A stretch of 64,000 nucleotides of DNA from a virus. A model generated the notes under the pieces. It worked only from the letters and a program-made list of their open reading frames with translations, did not search any database and was not told the DNA's origin. A program made the translations under genes and the position numbers. Below, piece after piece: positions 59,745 to 64,000 of this stretch (positions are counted from its first letter, which is position 1; each line of letters starts with the position of its first letter). The stretch spans positions 1 through 64,000 of the IMG/VR virus record IMGVR_UViG_3300032224_000591. One strand, 5' to 3'.

Positions 59745-61313
59745 ATGTTTGTAGCGTTTCTACCACGCCCAACTCAGGTTGTCACAATCTCATCTGCGGC
59801 AAACAACATCAACCTGTTCACGCAGGCTAGTAGTCCGCCGTATCCATTGAATCTACTCTGCTTTATCAATGCTGCAGTCGGCTCAACATCAAACACAACA
59901 CCTGCGTTCAGAACTGGTACCGGTTGGGTACCAGGCACATTCCTTTATATTCAAAATTCAAATACAGTTACTGGTGGCGCCGGCCCAACAGGAAGCACTG
60001 GAAGCACAGGAACACCTGGTACAACTGGCTCGACAGGAACTACTGGGCCCGCTGGAACACCTGGTGGAACTGGAACGACTGGAGCAACAGGAAGCACCGG
60101 TCCAGCAGGTGGTGGTGGCGCAGGTGGAGCACAGGGTGGGCACGGAGCAGGCGGCCGTGGTGGTAATGGCGGCGCTAACTATCTAGCAGGTGATGGTGGT
60201 TCCGCAGGAAGTTATGGTGCTACAGGAAATCCAGGTGGCCCTGGCGGAAATGGTACACCTGGTGGAACAGGTGGCACTGGCGGTACTGGCGGAAATGGAA
60301 CTAATGGAACAGCTGGTGGCCCCGGTGGAACAGGTGGCACTGGCGGTACTGGTGGAACAGGTGGTGCCGGCGGCAGCGGTGGTATCGCGCTTCAGGCTGA
60401 CACAGTCACTGGTCTTATCACAGTTGTAAATAATACAACTACAATTAGCGGCGGAACGGCGGGCCCCGGTGGTGCTGGCGGGACTGGCGGGCCAGGTGGC
60501 CCGGGCGGAGTAGGTGGTCCTGGCGGTGCGGGCGGTAATGCTGGGCCTGGCGGGCCTGGTGGTCCTGGCGGACCCGGTGGTGCCGGCGGGGCGGGTGGTC
60601 CTGGAGGAATTGGTGGTTACGGCGGTGGCGGCGGCGGTGGCGGCGGCGGATCCGGATTTTATGCACCAGGTGTTCGATTTGCGCCTACTAGTGCACTAAC
60701 TTATGTCCACGGTGCAGCAGGCGGTGGAGGTGGCGGAAGCTATGGTTCAGTTGGTGCTGGCGGTGATGGTGGTTGGACTTACTCACCAGCGTACTATTCA
60801 CCTGCAGGTAAAGCCGATCCGCCTAACTTGAATCCAGCATTTAACGTATTTGCTTACGGAGGTGCTGCAGGATCTGGTGCATCCGGTGGTTCAGGTGGTG
60901 GTGCCTGGTACGGTGGTGGTGCTGGTGGTCGGGGCGGAGACGCACAAAATTCTGGAGCAGCAGGAAATGCTGGTACTGGTCATCCAGTTTATGCGCCAGG
61001 TGGTAAAGCGGATCCGCCTTATATCTCATATTATGATACATATTGGGGCGGTGGTGCAGGTGGAGCAGCCGGTGGTCAGGGTGGATCAGGATCAACTGGG
61101 CCAGCAGGAACGCCAGGAAGTACTGGACCACAGGGCGCGACTGGCGCAGCCGGTAGTGCGGGATCGCCTGGAGCAACTGGCCCAACAGGGCCAACCGGAG
61201 CGACTGGGCCAACAGGGGCAACAGGAACACCGGGTTCACAAGGACCAGCTATATCAGGTACAGCAAATATTACTTGGATAAACAATGGTACAAGAAACGG
61301 ACCAATAGGATAA
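59745..61313 (+). CDS. Collagen-like and glycine-rich tip adhesin
   Basis: A 522-residue protein. The N-terminal 80 residues ([20 protein letters not shown], then [20 protein letters not shown] and [10 protein letters not shown]) match a domain that precedes glycine-rich regions in many phage tip proteins. A collagen-like G-x-T stretch, a long polyglycine region ([20 protein letters not shown]) with inserted loops such as [19 protein letters not shown], and a second collagen-like stretch near the C-terminus follow. Polyglycine-rich adhesins of T-even phages (gp38 type) form stacked helices with variable loops that bind the host. Receptor recognition is inferred. Confidence 0.75.
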   Translation: MFVAFLPRPTQVVTISSAANNINLFTQASSPPYPLNLLCFINAAVGSTSNTTPAFRTGTGWVPGTFLYIQNSNTVTGGAGPTGSTGSTGTPGTTGSTGTTGPAGTPGGTGTTGATGSTGPAGGGGAGGAQGGHGAGGRGGNGGANYLAGDGGSAGSYGATGNPGGPGGNGTPGGTGGTGGTGGNGTNGTAGGPGGTGGTGGTGGTGGAGGSGGIALQADTVTGLITVVNNTTTISGGTAGPGGAGGTGGPGGPGGVGGPGGAGGNAGPGGPGGPGGPGGAGGAGGPGGIGGYGGGGGGGGGGSGFYAPGVRFAPTSALTYVHGAAGGGGGGSYGSVGAGGDGGWTYSPAYYSPAGKADPPNLNPAFNVFAYGGAAGSGASGGSGGGAWYGGGAGGRGGDAQNSGAAGNAGTGHPVYAPGGKADPPYISYYDTYWGGGAGGAAGGQGGSGSTGPAGTPGSTGPQGATGAAGSAGSPGATGPTGPTGATGPTGATGTPGSQGPAISGTANITWINNGTRNGPIG

Positions 61314-61317
61314 AGAC

Positions 61318-61785
61318 ATGGACATTCATTACAAGATTCTAGAAGTAAACCCAAATGAACATGCGATTGTCGTTAGATATTTCAGTGATGTTCTTAGTGA
61401 GGAACAGCTAGTTATAAACGCCGAAGATCCTAATCGTAGAGATGATGGAAGCCCATGGCGTTGTCGCACAGACTATAATTTGAACTTACCGGTACCTGCT
61501 CCAGTAGGAGAGGAACTTCATAAATTTATTGTGATGTCAGCACCAATCGGCTGGTTTGATATGCAGCATAAAGTTGTAAATCCGGACATCGATACTTCGC
61601 TATCACATATCACTGAGTTAGTTGATCAACATATTACTATAACAGGTGAAGACATTTTTAAGGCCTTTAATGTTGAAGTATCTACAAATGAATTAACTGG
61701 ACTATACGAAGAGCCTACTGGACCAATGACAGAAGACGATATTGTAGAACTTTTGAAAAAGGCAGCCGCTGGACAAGTAGGCTAA
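61318..61785 (+). CDS. Fibre-region protein, unknown
   Basis: A 155-residue protein with IHYKILEVNPNEHAIVVRYF, NRRDDGSPWRCRTDYNLNLP and a C-terminal helical half ending EDDIVELLKKAAAGQVG. Proteins with this opening lie after tail fibres in several T4-like phages and may be fibre chaperones; this is not shown. It starts five bases after the adhesin stop. Confidence 0.65.
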   Translation: MDIHYKILEVNPNEHAIVVRYFSDVLSEEQLVINAEDPNRRDDGSPWRCRTDYNLNLPVPAPVGEELHKFIVMSAPIGWFDMQHKVVNPDIDTSLSHITELVDQHITITGEDIFKAFNVEVSTNELTGLYEEPTGPMTEDDIVELLKKAAAGQVG

Positions 61786-61788
61786 TAA

Positions 61789-62859
61789 ATGGCATCTGGT
61801 CTTAAGCTAGGTAAGAATATTTTTTATTATGATGAGCATAATAACGTCTATGATAACAGACACGCTTTATTTGCTAATAGTAATGCAAAAGTAAAGAGAT
61901 TCTACTACTACGATAGAGAGTTCGATAAGGTTGACTGGAGAAAAGAACCTCCAGAAGATCTATGGACTCTCTATTCTAAAAGAGCACAACAGATCAGAGA
62001 TGATTATGAATATGTTGTGTTATGTTACTCTGGTGGTATAGACTCTACTACAATACTTGAAGCCTTTTACTACAACAATATTCATATTGATGAGATATTA
62101 GTAGTAGGTGCATTCTCTCAGGATAAGTTTGAAGGTGATGACACCAATCATAATGGTGACATCTACTACAATGTCTATCCTACGCTGAAGACAATGGATC
62201 TTCCAAACACTAAAATTACCATTAAAGACTACACTGATTATTTTGTAGATCCTAATAACTTTAGTCTAATCAAAGAATATGGTGATGACTTTAGTAAATT
62301 CTTAGGTTCATATACTAGTGTACACAATCTATTCTGGTATGACTTAAAGAAATTCATATCACTACCAGATAAGAAGGCTTGTTATATTATGGGGTCTGAT
62401 AAACCTAGACTAGCATTTCATTATGAAAATAGAAAATTCTTTACTCAGATAAATGACAATGCTGTAACTGACTATGGTGCAGCTATGTTTGATGATAACT
62501 TTACTAGGGTCAATTTCTATACACATCCAGATGCCCAAGAGATCATGCGTAAGCAGCTTCATATGATGATGCATTATTATATGCAGCAGGTCCTAGCAAC
62601 TCAACGGATGACTCATGATGATTATGATAAACACTATATAGCTATAGCAGATGCAATAATATATAACCTTAGAAATCCTCTGCAATTTAAGTCAAAGAAG
62701 TCTTCAATTGCATGCTTAAGTATAAGGGATACGTTTATACTAGATAAGCAAGACTCTAAAATGTTTCAGTTATATAAAGATTCATTGACTAGGATAGATA
62801 AAAAAGTAGCTATACCTAGAACTGGATTTAGGACTAAAGCATATTACATCACGGAATGA
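61789..62859 (+). CDS. PP-loop ATPase, copy 2
   Basis: A 356-residue paralogue of the protein at 17083. EPPEDLWTLYSKRAQQIRDD leads into YVVLCYSGGIDSTTILEAFY with the PP-loop SGGIDS near residue 82. The C-terminal regions differ. Members bind ATP and activate a substrate by adenylation. It starts the second accessory cluster, directly after the tail-fibre operon and three bases after the previous stop, so it is probably transcribed late. Confidence 0.75.
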   Translation: MASGLKLGKNIFYYDEHNNVYDNRHALFANSNAKVKRFYYYDREFDKVDWRKEPPEDLWTLYSKRAQQIRDDYEYVVLCYSGGIDSTTILEAFYYNNIHIDEILVVGAFSQDKFEGDDTNHNGDIYYNVYPTLKTMDLPNTKITIKDYTDYFVDPNNFSLIKEYGDDFSKFLGSYTSVHNLFWYDLKKFISLPDKKACYIMGSDKPRLAFHYENRKFFTQINDNAVTDYGAAMFDDNFTRVNFYTHPDAQEIMRKQLHMMMHYYMQQVLATQRMTHDDYDKHYIAIADAIIYNLRNPLQFKSKKSSIACLSIRDTFILDKQDSKMFQLYKDSLTRIDKKVAIPRTGFRTKAYYITE

Positions 62860-62862
62860 GTT

Positions 62863-63330
62863 ATGGATTATCTTTTCTATTTCCTTTTATGGACATTCAT
62901 GATATATTGGATGCATAGGTTAGTACATGTGGTTCCCTACGTAAGTAAGATCCATGGTGACCATCATGCCCAAGTATCACAGGAGACGATCCGTGGACTT
63001 CACTGGACGAACCTGTTTCTATTCTTTGATAGCTGGAAGAGTACTGCAGACCAATGGATCACTGAAGTTATTCCAACATTCATCTTGTGTTATATTACTG
63101 GACAGTGGTGGTTAATGATTTCTTACTATATCTGGGCAGCACTGATCCAAGAGTCTATTGAACACAATGAGAAGTTTGACTTGTACCCATTCATCACCAG
63201 TGGTAGATGGCATTTAATTCATCATAGAGATCCTAATTCAAACTATGGTGTATTCTTTCCTATTTGGGATGTATTATTTGGAACTTGGAAGGGAATAGAT
63301 GGCAACGTACAAAAATTGGTTCAGAAGTAA
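62863..63330 (+). CDS. Fatty acid hydroxylase-like di-iron membrane protein
   Basis: A 155-residue membrane protein carrying the histidine clusters of the fatty acid hydroxylase/sterol desaturase superfamily: H18-x3-H22 (HRLVH), H31-x2-H34-H35 (HGDHH), H101, and H117-x2-H120-H121 (HLIHH). Hydrophobic segments lie between them. The family uses a di-iron centre and O2 to hydroxylate lipids. It overlaps the next gene by 32 bases. Possible targets are host lipid A or membrane lipids; this is inference. Smaller than bacterial homologues (200-300). Confidence 0.78.
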   Translation: MDYLFYFLLWTFMIYWMHRLVHVVPYVSKIHGDHHAQVSQETIRGLHWTNLFLFFDSWKSTADQWITEVIPTFILCYITGQWWLMISYYIWAALIQESIEHNEKFDLYPFITSGRWHLIHHRDPNSNYGVFFPIWDVLFGTWKGIDGNVQKLVQK

Positions 63331-64000
63331 TATCAGTGCGCGGACAGATCAAGCGTTTGACCTTGATGTTACTATAAAGAAGATTGATCAGTGGAACCTT
63401 GATACTCCATGGGATAAAGCTTCTGAGAACGTAGTAAAGCTTATAACTGACCTTGATAAGCCGATCTTTATTGGTTTAAGCGGTGGTATAGATTCAGAAT
63501 ATGTGTGTACTGTATTTGAAGAGGCTGAAGTCGATTATACTCCTGTACTCATTAGAACACAAGGTAATAAAGCCGAGTTAGAATATGCTTATAGCTTCTT
63601 AGGTAGATGGGGCCGATATGATAAGGCAGTAATAGTTGACAAGAAGAATGTCGACATGCTATCTACCTACTACTATAAATTACTTACCGGCTGTTTTGGT
63701 TATGGTTATAATTCTGTAGCAACGTATATGGTCGGTGAGTATGCAAAACAGAATGATGGTATATATGTTATGGCTGAACACCTGATTGATGATTATGATA
63801 CAGGTGGGTTTAAGGTAGGTTGTAATGAGTGGGACTTCTATAATGACTTGCTTTTAGGTGAGGACAATACACACTACTTCTTCAACTATACACCTGAGAT
63901 TAGTGCTGCTATGATTAGAGAATTCCCTGATTATAGTGATATACAGAAGTCTAAAGCAGAGTTCTATGGTCTAAAGTATAGACTAAAGATGCACTATGAA
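63299..64000 (+). CDS. PP-loop protein, copy 3, cut by the window end
   Basis: An open frame of 234 codons from ATG 63299 to the last base. It has KPIFIGLSGGIDSEYVCTVF (PP-loop near residue 62), then FLGRWGRYDKAVIVDKKNV and YVMAEHLIDDYDTGGFKVG. It is more distant from the copies at 17083 and 61789, lacking the EPxxDLW block, and looks nearer to QueC/asparagine-synthase-type domains. The start overlaps the hydroxylase gene by 32 bases. The C-terminus lies outside the window. Confidence 0.7.
   Translation, partial: MATYKNWFRSNISARTDQAFDLDVTIKKIDQWNLDTPWDKASENVVKLITDLDKPIFIGLSGGIDSEYVCTVFEEAEVDYTPVLIRTQGNKAELEYAYSFLGRWGRYDKAVIVDKKNVDMLSTYYYKLLTGCFGYGYNSVATYMVGEYAKQNDGIYVMAEHLIDDYDTGGFKVGCNEWDFYNDLLLGEDNTHYFFNYTPEISAAMIREFPDYSDIQKSKAEFYGLKYRLKMHYE

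Noticed and set aside
59970-61260. Short repeats that could look like a CRISPR or satellite array
   Set aside because: They are glycine codon runs of the collagen-like/polyglycine adhesin, in one open frame, with no spacer structure.

Overview
The window is part of a contractile-tailed (myovirus) phage genome of the T4-like superfamily that infects an alphaproteobacterium, probably a member of the Rhizobiales. T4-type replication genes (RNase H, gp59 helicase loader, gp32 SSB, late coactivator gp33) and an almost complete T4-type baseplate set (gp4, gp54-like, gp26, gp48, gp53, gp27, gp5, PAAR, gp25, gp6, gp7-like, gp8) show the phage type. The host guess rests on a permuted two-piece tmRNA of alphaproteobacterial type and a Porin_2-family porin typical of Rhizobiales. 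No integrase, transposase, CRISPR array or insertion sequence was seen.

Layout. 1-5748 (+): a tightly overlapping operon that should make and transfer a nucleotide-activated heptose (transaldolase, GmhA, HddA-like kinase, GmhB-like phosphatase, nucleotidyltransferase, glycosyltransferase, two methyltransferases). 5757-9365 (+): nucleic-acid genes (RNase H, PhoH-like ATPase, PD-(D/E)XK nuclease) with small conserved T4-like genes, then an SDR oxidoreductase. 10045-15247 (+): an accessory block of small genes driven by near-identical TGTACW-N17-TATAAT promoters, with three copies of a GTGAC/GTCAC palindrome. 15256-17083 (+): two-piece tmRNA, tRNA-Arg(UCU) and a secreted porin. 17083-20013 (+): PP-loop ATPase, double-DUF2061 membrane protein and radical SAM protein. 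20014-22840 (+): gp33, a SprT-like protease, gp59 and gp32.

22871-31296 (-): an inverted tail block, read right to left: gp4, a conserved unknown, gp54-like, gp26 with a -1 frameshift extension, two large tail proteins with cell-wall-hydrolase-like domains, and a probable holin. 31313-31337 holds two overlapping divergent T4-type late promoters. From there rightwards (+): gp48, gp53, gp27, split gp5 (OB-fold protein and separate spike), PAAR tip, gp25, gp6, gp7-like, fibre, gp8, DUF4815-like and other wedge or fibre-network proteins, several tail fibres, and a collagen-like/polyglycine adhesin. 61789-64000 carries a second accessory cluster: a paralogous PP-loop ATPase, a di-iron fatty acid hydroxylase-like protein and a third PP-loop protein cut by the window end.

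The most interesting items are the phage two-piece tmRNA, the phage porin, the programmed frameshift in gp26 (U UUU UUU; the -1 frame has no ATG and opens right after a stop), the heptose cassette, and the two PP-loop/radical-SAM/membrane-enzyme clusters, which look like an undescribed small-molecule or surface-modification system.
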